Assembly (NCBI GenBank): GCA_019058515.1
Contig: JAHPYY010000209.1
Location: 27,781 to 91,780 of the forward strand
Length of the DNA stretch: 64,000 bases
Source: Promethearchaeota archaeon
Lineage (GTDB): Archaea > Asgardarchaeota > Lokiarchaeia > Sigynarchaeales > SOKP01
Direction: 5' to 3'
This document shows positions 8,202 through 17,265 of the stretch, piece after piece. Positions within the stretch are counted from its first letter, which is position 1. Each line of letters opens with the position of its first letter. A program made the translations under genes and the position numbers. The notes below the pieces were generated by a model that worked only from the letters and a program-made list of their open reading frames with translations, ran no database searches and was not told the DNA's origin.

Positions 8202-9230
8202 CTACAATAAAAATTGGTTACCTAAGTGAACGTTCTTTAAATAAGCTTTTGCTGTTTTTAAACATTTTAACGCCAACTTTTTGGGCGTAATTGGTAAATC
8301 TCTCATTTGGTAATCGCCATGAAATACCAACAAACTGTATGGGATGGTTTTGTTAATCTTGCTGATAAATTTAGCTATCAACTCGACCTCCTCTTCGTTT
8401 ACATATCCAGGTACTAGAAGCGTGCAAGCGCCTAATTCTGGTAAATTCTTGCGAGTTCCAAAATAATATCTGGCTAATAATTCGAAATTCTCCAGAGTTC
8501 TTTTGTTACTCTGGCCTGTTAGTGCAATATGTAGTTTTTCGTTAAAGCTCTTTAAATCGAATTTTATGTTTCCACCGCTTTTAAAAGCAATTTCCATGCA
8601 TTTTTTGACCAACTCTGGATTACCACTACCATTCCATTCCCAGCATACTCGAAATTTGCGTTTATTGTCTATCAATTTAATTTTGTCTAGTACCAATTCT
8701 GCTAGATTAATGGTAAATGGTAATTGAGCCTCAGGAGTCCCTCCAAAATAACATAAACAGCTGATAGATTTATTCATTACGATTGTCTCAACGATTTGAT
8801 CGATTTCGTGAAGAGAACTCTTAGATATCCTTTTGTGAGAATAGTTTTGGCAAAATAAACAATCGAAGGTACATCCATACATAAAAGCAGCGTAATTGTA
8901 GGTCGTGTATTCAGGTCCGTCATACTCAGAAAATTCAGGAAAACCGTTCGAAGTTCCAGCTGGACAAAACCATGAGTTGCAGCAGTTCGTAGGATTCCGA
9001 TCTAAATATCCATGGATGTAAGCTCTGGATTTAGTGGGAAATGGAATTGCTTTAGTTGTACCGTTGCTTAATGATCGTAACCCGCAATAACTCATAGTAT
9101 TGGGAGATAATTTACATTCATTAACGCATAAATTACATTTATAGGTATTAGTAGAACTAACACTCTGGGGAGCGTATTCGGGCAATCCTTCTTTCTTTCT
9201 TTCTGATATCGGAATGAACAGCCATAACAT
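8202..9230 (-). CDS. Radical SAM protein, PflA/PflX-like, with extra cysteine clusters
   Basis: 342 residues from ATG 9230. The radical SAM cluster motif is C120-x3-C124-x2-C127 (CTFDCLFC). N-terminal C32, C35, C39 and C49 (CNLCVNEC...YCGLR) plus C83, C84 and C89 suggest additional metal or Fe-S sites, as in PflA-related archaeal proteins of unknown target. The first ~15 residues (MLWLFIPISE) look out of place: the expected N-terminus lies in another frame upstream (9205-9336), and removing one four-base repeat unit would join the two into a ~376-residue protein. As it stands the gene is shortened at its 5' end. Confidence 0.85.
   Translation of the reverse strand: MLWLFIPISERKKEGLPEYAPQSVSSTNTYKCNLCVNECKLSPNTMSYCGLRSLSNGTTKAIPFPTKSRAYIHGYLDRNPTNCCNSWFCPAGTSNGFPEFSEYDGPEYTTYNYAAFMYGCTFDCLFCQNYSHKRISKSSLHEIDQIVETIVMNKSISCLCYFGGTPEAQLPFTINLAELVLDKIKLIDNKRKFRVCWEWNGSGNPELVKKCMEIAFKSGGNIKFDLKSFNEKLHIALTGQSNKRTLENFELLARYYFGTRKNLPELGACTLLVPGYVNEEEVELIAKFISKINKTIPYSLLVFHGDYQMRDLPITPKKLALKCLKTAKAYLKNVHLGNQFLL
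9189..9204. repeat. TTCT x4 tetranucleotide repeat inside radical SAM gene
   Basis: Four tandem TTCT units on the plus strand (GAAA-type on the coding strand). The two halves of the radical SAM gene change frame exactly here: deleting one unit gives the continuous reading HSDIRKKEGLPEYAP. Such repeats are prone to slippage in replication, and also to sequencing and assembly error. Confidence 0.8.
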
Positions 9231-9336
9231 GACTTTTGATTTTATCCCAGCTGGCGTTCAGGATGCATTTTCGGCACACTTTTAATGTATTTGACACAAA
9301 ACAGTCGTCTTTACTGCAAAATACGCAATATCCCAT
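9205..9336 (-). pseudogene. Out-of-frame 5' segment of the radical SAM gene
   Basis: ATG at 9334-9336 opens a frame encoding MGYCVFCSKDDCF, then a second cysteine pair (VCRKC) and SHVMAVHSDIRKKE, after which it leaves the radical SAM frame at the TTCT repeat and stops ~15 codons later. The two CxxC pairs form a small zinc or Fe-S knob that would precede the CNLCVNEC region of the downstream gene. The segment belongs to the same gene and is separated from it only by the four-base offset. Confidence 0.75.
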
Positions 9337-9474
9337 AAGTAACTAAATTTAAAAATTCATTACGACATTATAATGATAATCTAACAGTGATTATCATTAT
9401 ATAAAATTATATTATTGTTTTGATTATAATTATAATATTATAAATTAGGTCTAAATATAATCGTGTTTTGAGGA

Positions 9475-12087
9475 ATGATTATGAAGAGTATAGAAAAATA
9501 CCATATAACTAAATTTACACTAATTAGCTTTATTCTTACGATTATCTTAAGTTTAGGAAGTTTCTATGTAAATTCAGAAATATTTCGGAATGAACCATCT
9601 GTAAGCGAAAACCTTCTATCCGTGAAACTCGCTTTAGTTACTGAAACACCCTTCTCAATTAACGAAGGTGGAGGAGCAACATACCGTTGGGCAGACGCGG
9701 CTTCCTCTGAAAGTTGGTGTTGGGGATCGGGAACTGAAACTGATCCATATGTTATCGATGGTTTATTTATTGATGGGTCTGGATCGGGAAATTGCATTGA
9801 GGTTTGGGATACTGTTTCCCATTTTATCGTTCAAAATTGCGAACTCATTAATGCGGATAGTGCTGCTATTCATATCCGAAATTCAAATGATGGTGAGTTG
9901 CTTAATAATGTCTTTAGGGATAGTAATGAAGGGATAAACATGCATGATTGTATTAGAATTACAATAAGTGGAAATGAAATTAAAAGCAGCAGTGATTGGG
10001 GTATTAGCATCAATAGAGTCATTAACGCAAGTATCCTAAATAACCAATTAGATGACAATGATCATGGTATGGGGCTCTGGCAAAGTAACAACACAGATAT
10101 TCATGATAATATAATTAGCAATTCTACTTGGCAGGCGATCCACCTTTTTGATTCAAAGAATAGCAAAATTTTTAGAAATGAAATAAGTTTTATTAATGGT
10201 TCTAGTATAGATATTTCTGAATGTGAAAATTTTGAAATCTCGGAAAACACTATAAGATATTCGTTAGGAGCTGGTATCAATCTTAATAGAGATAAGGACT
10301 TCATTGTGTCTAATAACACTTTGGAGTATAACGATCAGGGTATTAGTTTAAGTGATGGATCAGAAGATAATGAAATAGTTGGTAATTCAATAAGCTACAC
10401 CACCTACTCAGCAATAAATCTATGGAACAATAAATATAATAATGTAACTAGAAACATACTTGTGGATAATTACGATAATGGTATACGATTAGATAGAAGT
10501 TTATATTGCGAAGTTACATTAAATCAGATCGAAAATTGCATTTACGATGCGATTAATTTATGGCATACTAATAACTCAAAAGTTATATCCAATACTATTA
10601 CTAACACTAACTCGAGCGGTATTTCTCTTGGCAAATCAGTTTTTTATAGAATAAAGAATAATCTCATCGAAAATGTTCAATATAGTGCAATAACTCTACA
10701 CGAAAATTCGGATTATAACAATATTTCTGAAAATACAGCAACTCTAAGCAGTGATGGAATAAACCTTTGGAGATCCAATAACAATGAAATTCAAAGGAAC
10801 GAAGCGAGTAATAATCGTTATAATGGAATTTACTTAGGTGAAAGTTTATACAATAAACTAATCAAAAATACTTGTAACAACAATTCTGAAGGCATTAATT
10901 TAAGTGAAAGCAATTCTACCCAAGTAAAAAGTAACATAATAAGTGGTAATTTTTACGTTGGGTTACAGATTTGGTCTAGTACTAACAATCTTGTCGAAGG
11001 AAATATTTTTGAAGGAAGTGCTGAATGTTATAGAGAAGAGGAATCCAGCGGAAACACTATTAGAAATAACAAGTGTAAAGGTTTTTGGAATTTGCCTTCG
11101 ATCATAATTGATGACAACGGAGGTGGTGATTATACATGGGCACAAATCGCCTCCTTTGCTTGGTGTACAGGATCTGGTACTCAAACCGATCCTTATTATG
11201 TCTCGGAATTGTATATAAATGGAAAGTTCATGGACGCTTGTTTAGTAATTAAGAATTCAGATGTTTACTTTGTTATATCAAAATCTCACTTTGAATACGC
11301 AGGAAGTTTATCCAATTACGCAGGAGTTAGAATGGAAAACACCATAAATGGTCAATTAGATGATAATATAATAACAAATAATAAGAATATGGGAGTATTT
11401 CTACTTAATTGCGAAAACATTACATTATCTCAGAATATAATAACCAACAACAGCATAGGTATTAATTTAATCAACAGCAAGTTTATTACGATCTCTAATA
11501 ATAAAATCAATCTTAACGAGGAGCATGGTATCTCGCTTTATAATTCAAGGGAAAGTAATATTCGTAATAACGAGATAAATTCTAACAAAGAGATAGGGAT
11601 AAAACTTGACACCGCAAGCAATGTGAATTTGATTACTAATAATAAAATAAGAGATAACAACGAAGGAATTGCATTCACTAAAAGTCTATACAACAGTATT
11701 TCTGGAAATCGCATTGAAGAGAATAACGAATTCGGTGTATATGTAAAACCATCTGCAGGATCAAACCAATTTCTAAATAACACTTTCGTTGAAAACGGAG
11801 TTAACGCGAGGGATGATGCATCTCATTGCATATGGGACGATGGAAACAGAGGAAATATCTGGGACGACTATTTTGGAATTGATACTGATTCAAATGATAT
11901 TGGTGATTACCCTTATTATATAACGGGAGATGCGGGAAGCATTGATAGATATCCCATCATTTTCCAGGAATATCCGGAGATTCCCGGCTATAATTTAGAA
12001 GTAATTTGCATAGTTGTGGTAATAATATCGCTTGTTTCGTTAATATTTGTGTTAAAAAGGCAAAATCCTCGTTTCTCACTTTCTTAA
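9475..12087 (+). CDS. Surface-anchored right-handed beta-helix (NosD-like) protein
   Basis: 870 residues. An N-terminal signal/anchor helix (~10-30) is followed by a module WC.GSGTETDPYVIDGL with a partner INEGGGATY, then ~20 PbH1-type beta-helix rungs rich in N-N-x-I-x-x-N. A second copy of the module (WCTGSGTQTDPYYV) starts near residue 560 and leads into a second helix. The C-terminus is IPGYN, a hydrophobic segment and a basic tail, a layout used for sorting and anchoring. ATG 9481 is better placed for the GAGG site than ATG 9475. It is probably an extracellular carbohydrate-binding or structural protein; no catalytic residues were identified. It ends 12 bases inside the convergent methyltransferase gene. 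Confidence 0.88.
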   Translation: MIMKSIEKYHITKFTLISFILTIILSLGSFYVNSEIFRNEPSVSENLLSVKLALVTETPFSINEGGGATYRWADAASSESWCWGSGTETDPYVIDGLFIDGSGSGNCIEVWDTVSHFIVQNCELINADSAAIHIRNSNDGELLNNVFRDSNEGINMHDCIRITISGNEIKSSSDWGISINRVINASILNNQLDDNDHGMGLWQSNNTDIHDNIISNSTWQAIHLFDSKNSKIFRNEISFINGSSIDISECENFEISENTIRYSLGAGINLNRDKDFIVSNNTLEYNDQGISLSDGSEDNEIVGNSISYTTYSAINLWNNKYNNVTRNILVDNYDNGIRLDRSLYCEVTLNQIENCIYDAINLWHTNNSKVISNTITNTNSSGISLGKSVFYRIKNNLIENVQYSAITLHENSDYNNISENTATLSSDGINLWRSNNNEIQRNEASNNRYNGIYLGESLYNKLIKNTCNNNSEGINLSESNSTQVKSNIISGNFYVGLQIWSSTNNLVEGNIFEGSAECYREEESSGNTIRNNKCKGFWNLPSIIIDDNGGGDYTWAQIASFAWCTGSGTQTDPYYVSELYINGKFMDACLVIKNSDVYFVISKSHFEYAGSLSNYAGVRMENTINGQLDDNIITNNKNMGVFLLNCENITLSQNIITNNSIGINLINSKFITISNNKINLNEEHGISLYNSRESNIRNNEINSNKEIGIKLDTASNVNLITNNKIRDNNEGIAFTKSLYNSISGNRIEENNEFGVYVKPSAGSNQFLNNTFVENGVNARDDASHCIWDDGNRGNIWDDYFGIDTDSNDIGDYPYYITGDAGSIDRYPIIFQEYPEIPGYNLEVICIVVVIISLVSLIFVLKRQNPRFSLS

Positions 12088-12729
12088 TAAGAAAAATGTT
12101 TGTCCTCCCGCTCCCGATTTAGAAGGCTTCTTTTTTTCAATGTAATATCCCTTAAATTGATTTCTGCTGAAATATATTGAAAATTCTTCTAATTCGTCCT
12201 TATCTTTAGGATAAAATTCAATTATAATTCTACCACCTTGCCTTAAAACTCCGTACAGTCGTCTAGCTGTATAATCCAAGACTGTTTTCCTCCAATTCTC
12301 CTTGGGAAAGTCTCTATTAATAATGAAATTATAAGCTGAAATAGAAATCATGTGATCAATTGAATTCCTCCTAACAGGGATATACCTGATATCCGCTAGG
12401 ATAAGTTCTAATTGATTTAATGCTTTTTCTTTTTTTCTTTTAAGCGCAAGATTTATCATATCTGTAAGTATTTCGATTGCAACTACTTTAAAACCCTGTT
12501 CAACCAATACTTCCGAAGAAAATCCCGTACCGCATCCAAGATCTAAAACTATTTCAGTTCTTTTTAGATTAATTCGATAGGACCCCAACTTTGGGTCATA
12601 TAGGTAATTTATACACTTTAGAGTTGTCTTTTTCTGATTTCTTTCCATCCACTTCGTGTTATTATATTTAGTGGCTTTATCTCCGATATAATCTTGAGGA
12701 AAATGCGGCCGAGAGTTATGGCTCATCAA
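12076..12729 (-). CDS. Bud23-like class I SAM-dependent methyltransferase
   Basis: 217 residues. Motif I is VLDLGCGTGFSSEVL, followed by an acidic ribose-binding position (VVAIEI) and motif IV-like ISISAYNF. The N-terminus SRPHFPQDYIGDKATKY and the C-terminal pattern FYP...F.GYYIEKKKPSKSG resemble Bud23/WBSCR22, which methylates a guanosine in the small-subunit rRNA of eukaryotes and has archaeal relatives. It lacks the long basic tail of the eukaryotic form. The stop overlaps the convergent surface-protein gene. Methyltransferase: certain; Bud23 relationship: likely; rRNA target: inferred. Confidence 0.8.
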   Translation of the reverse strand: MMSHNSRPHFPQDYIGDKATKYNNTKWMERNQKKTTLKCINYLYDPKLGSYRINLKRTEIVLDLGCGTGFSSEVLVEQGFKVVAIEILTDMINLALKRKKEKALNQLELILADIRYIPVRRNSIDHMISISAYNFIINRDFPKENWRKTVLDYTARRLYGVLRQGGRIIIEFYPKDKDELEEFSIYFSRNQFKGYYIEKKKPSKSGAGGQTFFLLRK

Positions 12730-12843
12730 AAATCAGTTACTTTAAGAATAAAATATATAAAACCAAAACAAATATTATATAATGAATTAAAAATTAATAA
12801 CTTCTTTAATTTTACATAATAGTAGTCCGGGGTTAGAGAAGGC

Positions 12844-13227
12844 ATGAGTGAGAGAAAAAAAACAATTCTAATTGTGGACGACGAGCCAGACATCGTCAAT
12901 CTCACAGAAAAATTTCTGAAACTTGGGGAATTTGATACCATTTCGTGCAATAATGGTAAAGAAGCAATAAAGATCATTGAGGAGCGCTATAAAGATATCG
13001 CTCTAATTTTACTTGATATAATGATGCCTGGGGTTAGTGGTTACGATGTGCTTTCAAAAATTAAGACTAACGAGCAATTTAAGCACATTCTAGTAGTATT
13101 GTTTACCGTAAAGAGTTTTAACGAGGATATTCAGAAAGGAAAAAAACTCGGGGCAGATTATTACATTACAAAACCTTTTTCTGGTAAAAAGCTTTTAAAT
13201 ACAATCACAACTATTTTAAATTCTTAA
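12844..13227 (+). CDS. CheY-like response regulator receiver domain
   Basis: 127 residues, a single receiver domain. The acidic pocket D12-D13, phospho-acceptor D58 (LLDIMMPG), T88 and K110 (ITKPF) are all present, so it should accept phosphate. There is no output domain, as in CheY or Spo0F-type relays. No histidine kinase is adjacent; the only kinase-like trace in the window is the PAS-domain fragment near 58.4 kb. GAAGG before the ATG is the likely ribosome-binding site. Confidence 0.92.
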   Translation: MSERKKTILIVDDEPDIVNLTEKFLKLGEFDTISCNNGKEAIKIIEERYKDIALILLDIMMPGVSGYDVLSKIKTNEQFKHILVVLFTVKSFNEDIQKGKKLGADYYITKPFSGKKLLNTITTILNS

Positions 13228-13378
13228 TTTAATGATACTTTTTTTTAATCTTTATTTAAATACATTAAATTATAAGACGCGTATATATGTTGACTTAAAT
13301 CTTCAATATTAACTCCCTGTTGGATAATCCTTAATTTTTTCAATTATAACATATTTTAAAAACTAATAATCTTAACGT

Positions 13379-14767
13379 TTGAAAAGCATGCAATCTGGAG
13401 AAAAAACTAAAATAGTTGTTATTGGTATGGGGTATGTCGGAATCCCCATGGCTGCTCTTTTAGCAGATATAGAAAATTTCTACGTTACAGGTATTCAGAG
13501 GAGATCGCAAAGGTCTGGTTGGAAAATCGAGTGGATAAATAAAGGTAAAAATCCGTTTGAAGGAGACGAACCCGGATTAGATGAGTTAATTGCTCGCGTG
13601 GTTAATAATGGGAAATTCAAGGTCATTGAGAGTTACGACGAGGTGAATGAAGCTGATTATATTTTGATTGATGTTCAGACACCTGTGGATTCAGATAAGA
13701 TACCAAGATACGAATCGTTAATCGAAGTATCAAGACAAGTCTCGAAACACTTAAAAAAAGGTGTCACAGTAATTATAGAATCAACCGTTGCCCCAGGAAC
13801 GACTGATAATATAGTGCAACCAATTTTAGAAGAGGGTAGTGGATTAAAACGAGGGATCGACTTTTATCTTGTATTTTCATTTGAGAGGGTGATGCCAGGT
13901 AAGCTACTCGAGTACATCACCGATTTTCCTAGAGTAATTGGAGGAGGATGTGAAAAAGCCAACCAAAATGCGAAATTCTTGTATGGGAAAGTTGTAAAAA
14001 AGGAATTACAAGTTACGGACACATTAACAGCCGAATTAACGAAATGTATTGAAAATTCTTACCGGGATGTTAACATTGCTTTTGCCAACGAAATGGCACT
14101 ATTATGCGAGGATTTTGGGAGAAATATTTACGAGATCGTAGAATTAATTAACTACCGTCACGACCGAATGATGCATTATCCTGGAAGCGGAGTCGGTGGC
14201 CACTGTCTTACAAAAGATCCTCACCTTCTGTTATATGGACACCAGAAATATACTGAGGGCAAATACCGGAGTAAAATCAAACTCACTCCTGAATCGAGAG
14301 ATTTAAACGATTATATGCCCTCTCATATGGTAAAATTGATGGAAAACGCGTTTAAAAAGTTAGGAAGACTCGTAGATAATATTAAGATTGCTTTAATGGG
14401 AGTATCTTATAAAGCAGATACCGATGATACAAGAAATACTCCTACCGAGAACATTGTTAAAACCCTTATTAGTAAATATCATTCACACAACATATTATAT
14501 ATTGCTCACGACCCTTATGTCAAAAAAAGAGATTACAGAGAAACAGACTTAACTGATAATTTTGATGAGGCCGTGAAAAATGCTGATGTCCTAATTTTTG
14601 CGACTAATCACAGACAATACTACAATATCGATTTAGATAAGTTAAAGCAACAAATGAGGACACCTATAATCATAGATGGCAGAAACATTTTTAGCACATA
14701 TGTAATGGAAGAAAAAGGTTTTATTTACCGAAAGGTGGGAGAAGGAACAAGAGATTGTGAGAAATAG
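13379..14767 (+). CDS. UDP-glucose/GDP-mannose dehydrogenase family (WecC-like)
   Basis: 462 residues. Rossmann motif VIGMGYVGIPMA (15-26), central domain with the active-site lysine region ELTKCIENSYRDVNIAFANE (219-238), and catalytic C276 in GSGVGGHCLTKDP. These NAD-dependent enzymes oxidise a nucleotide-sugar alcohol to the uronic acid in two steps; the closest pattern is UDP-N-acetylmannosaminuronate dehydrogenase. The product would feed surface glycans. The frame opens with TTG at 13379, but ATG at 13388 (MQSGEKTK) is the likelier start. No glycosyltransferases are adjacent. Confidence 0.92.
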   Translation: MKSMQSGEKTKIVVIGMGYVGIPMAALLADIENFYVTGIQRRSQRSGWKIEWINKGKNPFEGDEPGLDELIARVVNNGKFKVIESYDEVNEADYILIDVQTPVDSDKIPRYESLIEVSRQVSKHLKKGVTVIIESTVAPGTTDNIVQPILEEGSGLKRGIDFYLVFSFERVMPGKLLEYITDFPRVIGGGCEKANQNAKFLYGKVVKKELQVTDTLTAELTKCIENSYRDVNIAFANEMALLCEDFGRNIYEIVELINYRHDRMMHYPGSGVGGHCLTKDPHLLLYGHQKYTEGKYRSKIKLTPESRDLNDYMPSHMVKLMENAFKKLGRLVDNIKIALMGVSYKADTDDTRNTPTENIVKTLISKYHSHNILYIAHDPYVKKRDYRETDLTDNFDEAVKNADVLIFATNHRQYYNIDLDKLKQQMRTPIIIDGRNIFSTYVMEEKGFIYRKVGEGTRDCEK

Positions 14768-15198
14768 ACACAAGCGTTAATCCTTCTAACAAAATTCTCA
14801 AATTCTTGCGGAATTTTAAGAATTAAAACTCCTAGCATTTGCGAGTTAATTCTGAGAATCTTTATCTTTTTTATTTTTTTTATGGCTTCTATACTTTCTA
14901 ACGCATTTTATTATTGAGTCTATTACAAATCAGCCTGTACAAAAGTCGGATTTTTCTTTTTGTTCCGTTTTTTCCATGTCTGATATCAAATATTTTCTTA
15001 TTTCTACGAATATAAAGTACACAATAAATATAAAAATTAAGATTTTAGCAGATAAGGATTAAATTAGCACTTTTTGAATTGATAAGTAATATAAAATGAA
15101 AAATGGTGGTATCATTTTTATCTTCTTAACTAATTAAATTTTTAAAACCTTAGTTTCTTTACAGTTGTAGGATTTAAATTTTTTTTTGTATAGAGAAC
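14768..15198. other. Non-coding stretch, AT-rich
   Basis: No supported gene. Just after the dehydrogenase an inverted repeat AATTCTT...AAGAATT (about 14802-14825) could act in transcript ending. The remainder is low-complexity A/T sequence leading to the promoter of the next gene. Confidence 0.5.
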
Positions 15199-15909
15199 AT
15201 GATTTTTCAAACAGAATATTGGACATATATTTATGCATTCTTTGATTGGATTGCAGAGTCTGCGGGAATCATGGTGGTTCTTTCGGGCATATTAGCGATT
15301 ACGTGGCTCGGTTACGACACATTCCGGCATAAATCTTTTTTTTCGTGGTCTTTCATTAAATTTAGAAAAGACGAAGAAGGAAAAACAAAGATTAAAATTG
15401 ATATTCCAAAACTTTTAAGAGTTTTAAGCTACCTTGGTCTTGTATTGGGAATCCTATGTATTTGGTCAGGAGTTGTAAGTTTAATTCTTGACATTCCTCC
15501 TTCATTTGCTTATAGAGATAATACAGAAGACGCAGCAAACCATTTTACGTGCATATATTTGATAGTGATAGGAATTGTAATGTTTTTAAAACCGATAAGC
15601 GATCTTCCATTATCCTCTATAATAGGAATGATTTGCGGGACAGTCACGGCAGTTATCATAGCGTTAATTATACCGGATTCCGTTGTAGAATTGATTGCCA
15701 ACTGGATTAATCCCAAATGGGTTATAGTAATAATTTTTATTATCGTTTCCATAACAGTTACTTTATCTGTAAAATTTTATGTCAAAGCTTTCGTATTTGT
15801 TTCAAAGGTTCTATCTTGGCCTCCAATTGCTCTCGTTATCATCATTTTTTCGTTAATTCAGGGATTTTCACTTTGGATATTTGGGATAAGCGTTCCAAAT
15901 CTATTATAG
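15199..15909 (+). CDS. Membrane protein of unknown function
   Basis: 236 residues with about six predicted membrane segments (roughly 20-40, 72-95, 110-130, 140-160, 170-190, 205-230) and a short charged loop after the first (RKDEEGKTKIKID). No family motif recognised. It opens a run of small plus-strand genes leading to the coiled-coil protein and, further on, the longin-like protein. ATG 15199 lies shortly after a T-rich stretch. Role unknown. Confidence 0.7.
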   Translation: MIFQTEYWTYIYAFFDWIAESAGIMVVLSGILAITWLGYDTFRHKSFFSWSFIKFRKDEEGKTKIKIDIPKLLRVLSYLGLVLGILCIWSGVVSLILDIPPSFAYRDNTEDAANHFTCIYLIVIGIVMFLKPISDLPLSSIIGMICGTVTAVIIALIIPDSVVELIANWINPKWVIVIIFIIVSITVTLSVKFYVKAFVFVSKVLSWPPIALVIIIFSLIQGFSLWIFGISVPNLL

Positions 15910-16019
15910 ACAAAACCATTTTTTTTATTTTTATTAATACTTCAGTTAATTCTAAATGTAGTAAAATGTAGATTCAATTATCAGATTTTTAAAAAGAGAA
16001 AATAATTAATCTTAATAAT

Positions 16020-16370
16020 ATGTCAGGAATTAAGTCGTTATCAAATCAATTATCCGAGATGAACCACGAGTTAAAAGTAGTTAGCTCGCAAATATCTAAC
16101 TTGTCTGAGAAGGTGGTAACGATTAGCTCTCAACTTTCAACATCAATGGATAAAATTAGCTCTGTATTACACGAAACAAACACTACAATTAAGCAATCCT
16201 TAGAGTTAACCTCGAAAACAATTAAGGAAATGAGCGAAAACTTTTCGAAAACACTCGAAAGCGCTATGCAAAAAATGCAAGACATGAAAATTCAAATGGA
16301 TTTAAGGGACACTGTTTTGAAGAGTTTAGGAATACAAGGTATTTTCTCAGACATATTAAAAAAGAAGTAA
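16020..16370 (+). CDS. Small coiled-coil protein
   Basis: 116 residues, almost wholly heptad-patterned from ~5 to ~100 (LSNQLSEMNHELKVVSSQI, ISSQLSTSMDKISSVL), ending in a short tail with no membrane anchor. Ser/Thr-rich heptads resemble those of tethering, SNARE-like or chemoreceptor-type coiled coils, but no family-specific residue can be claimed. It follows the membrane protein by about 110 bases and may be its partner. A structural or oligomerisation role is inferred. Confidence 0.65.
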   Translation: MSGIKSLSNQLSEMNHELKVVSSQISNLSEKVVTISSQLSTSMDKISSVLHETNTTIKQSLELTSKTIKEMSENFSKTLESAMQKMQDMKIQMDLRDTVLKSLGIQGIFSDILKKK

Positions 16371-16410
16371 AGAATCTTTATGCGTTTCTATTAGATTTAG
16401 CATCTAAAAA

Positions 16411-16614
16411 TTATGTTTGTGATTGGTTTATTCTTCGTTTATTACTTCTCAAAAAGAAATACAACACGCTTAAGCTAACAAGATACGAAATTAATACAAT
16501 AGTCCAAATAAATATCTCTATCTCAGTTCCTTGAAATATACTTCTAATAACCATATACGCGAAGAAAATCGAGAATAGAGCCAGAAATTGTATTCGTCTC
16601 TTAAGATCGTACAT
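16411..16614 (-). CDS. Mini membrane protein
   Basis: 67 residues with two hydrophobic helices (about 10-27 and 32-53) and basic ends (MYDLKRR..., RSNKRRINQ), the layout of a small hairpin membrane protein. It lies on the strand opposite to its neighbours, between the coiled-coil and RING-like genes. No family was recognised. The hydrophobic pattern plus positive-inside ends support a real gene, but the length makes this uncertain. Confidence 0.5.
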   Translation of the reverse strand: MYDLKRRIQFLALFSIFFAYMVIRSIFQGTEIEIFIWTIVLISYLVSLSVLYFFLRSNKRRINQSQT

Positions 16615-16756
16615 ATTTGATTCGTTTCTTAACTTTTCTTAAAATATCAATGCGTATTATTTAATATTTAATTAAGAATAATCTTTTTTCAAAAAAGAAT
16701 CTTTTTTTATAATCAAGAATAATCTTTTTTTAAAAAACTGTTATAATTGATTTGAA

Positions 16757-16975
16757 ATGAATCAAGAGTCCACCTCCACTCTACGCCCTCCAACTTGTTT
16801 TATATGTAAAACAGATTACGAAGGAAACGAAGACAAATTACACTATTGTATATGCGATACTGCTGTCTGTACAGATTGTCTTAAGGAAGTCGAGCACAAT
16901 GACGAGATTTGGGTATGTCCGAAATGTAAAAATAAAAACGATGTAGCATCGTCTAAACTTATAAGAACTACTTAA
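16757..16975 (+). CDS. Small RING/PHD-like double zinc-site protein
   Basis: 72 residues with eight cysteines: C-x2-C (CFICK), C-x-C (YCICD), C-x2-C (VCTDC), C-x2-C (VCPKC). Eight ligands in four pairs fit a cross-braced two-zinc fold of the RING or PHD/FYVE kind, although the usual RING histidine is replaced by cysteine. The N- and C-terminal tails are short, so the protein is little more than the finger. In Asgard archaea such proteins are of interest because of ubiquitin-like systems, but no E1, E2 or ubiquitin gene occurs here. Zinc binding is strongly suggested; ligase activity is not shown. Confidence 0.7.
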   Translation: MNQESTSTLRPPTCFICKTDYEGNEDKLHYCICDTAVCTDCLKEVEHNDEIWVCPKCKNKNDVASSKLIRTT

Positions 16976-17265
16976 GAAACAGCTCGTTTGTTTCTTATGG
17001 TTAAAAATTCCTGCCGATGATGAATTTAAAACAAGGATGATAGGTTTTTTGTGAAATAATTGAGGAAATCTGAGGCTATAAAAAAATATCCTTTAGTTTA
17101 ATACATCATAATTATTTTGCTTCATAGTACCCACATTTATATTAAAGTGAAAATGGTTATCTTTTTTTATTCTGACTGTTTTTCTCAACCAATGTAAGTA
17201 AAATCAAAAAAGATTTTACAGAGAATTTCATTTTTCTAATAATAAACAATAATGAAAGATGTAAA

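Noticed and set aside
14846..14977. Minus-strand short frame with an in-frame TGA giving a C-T-G-(Sec?) motif, as in small CxxU selenoproteins
   Set aside because: No ribosome-binding site, no archaeal SECIS-like stem, no recognisable protein on either side; the TGA is most simply a stop in non-coding DNA.
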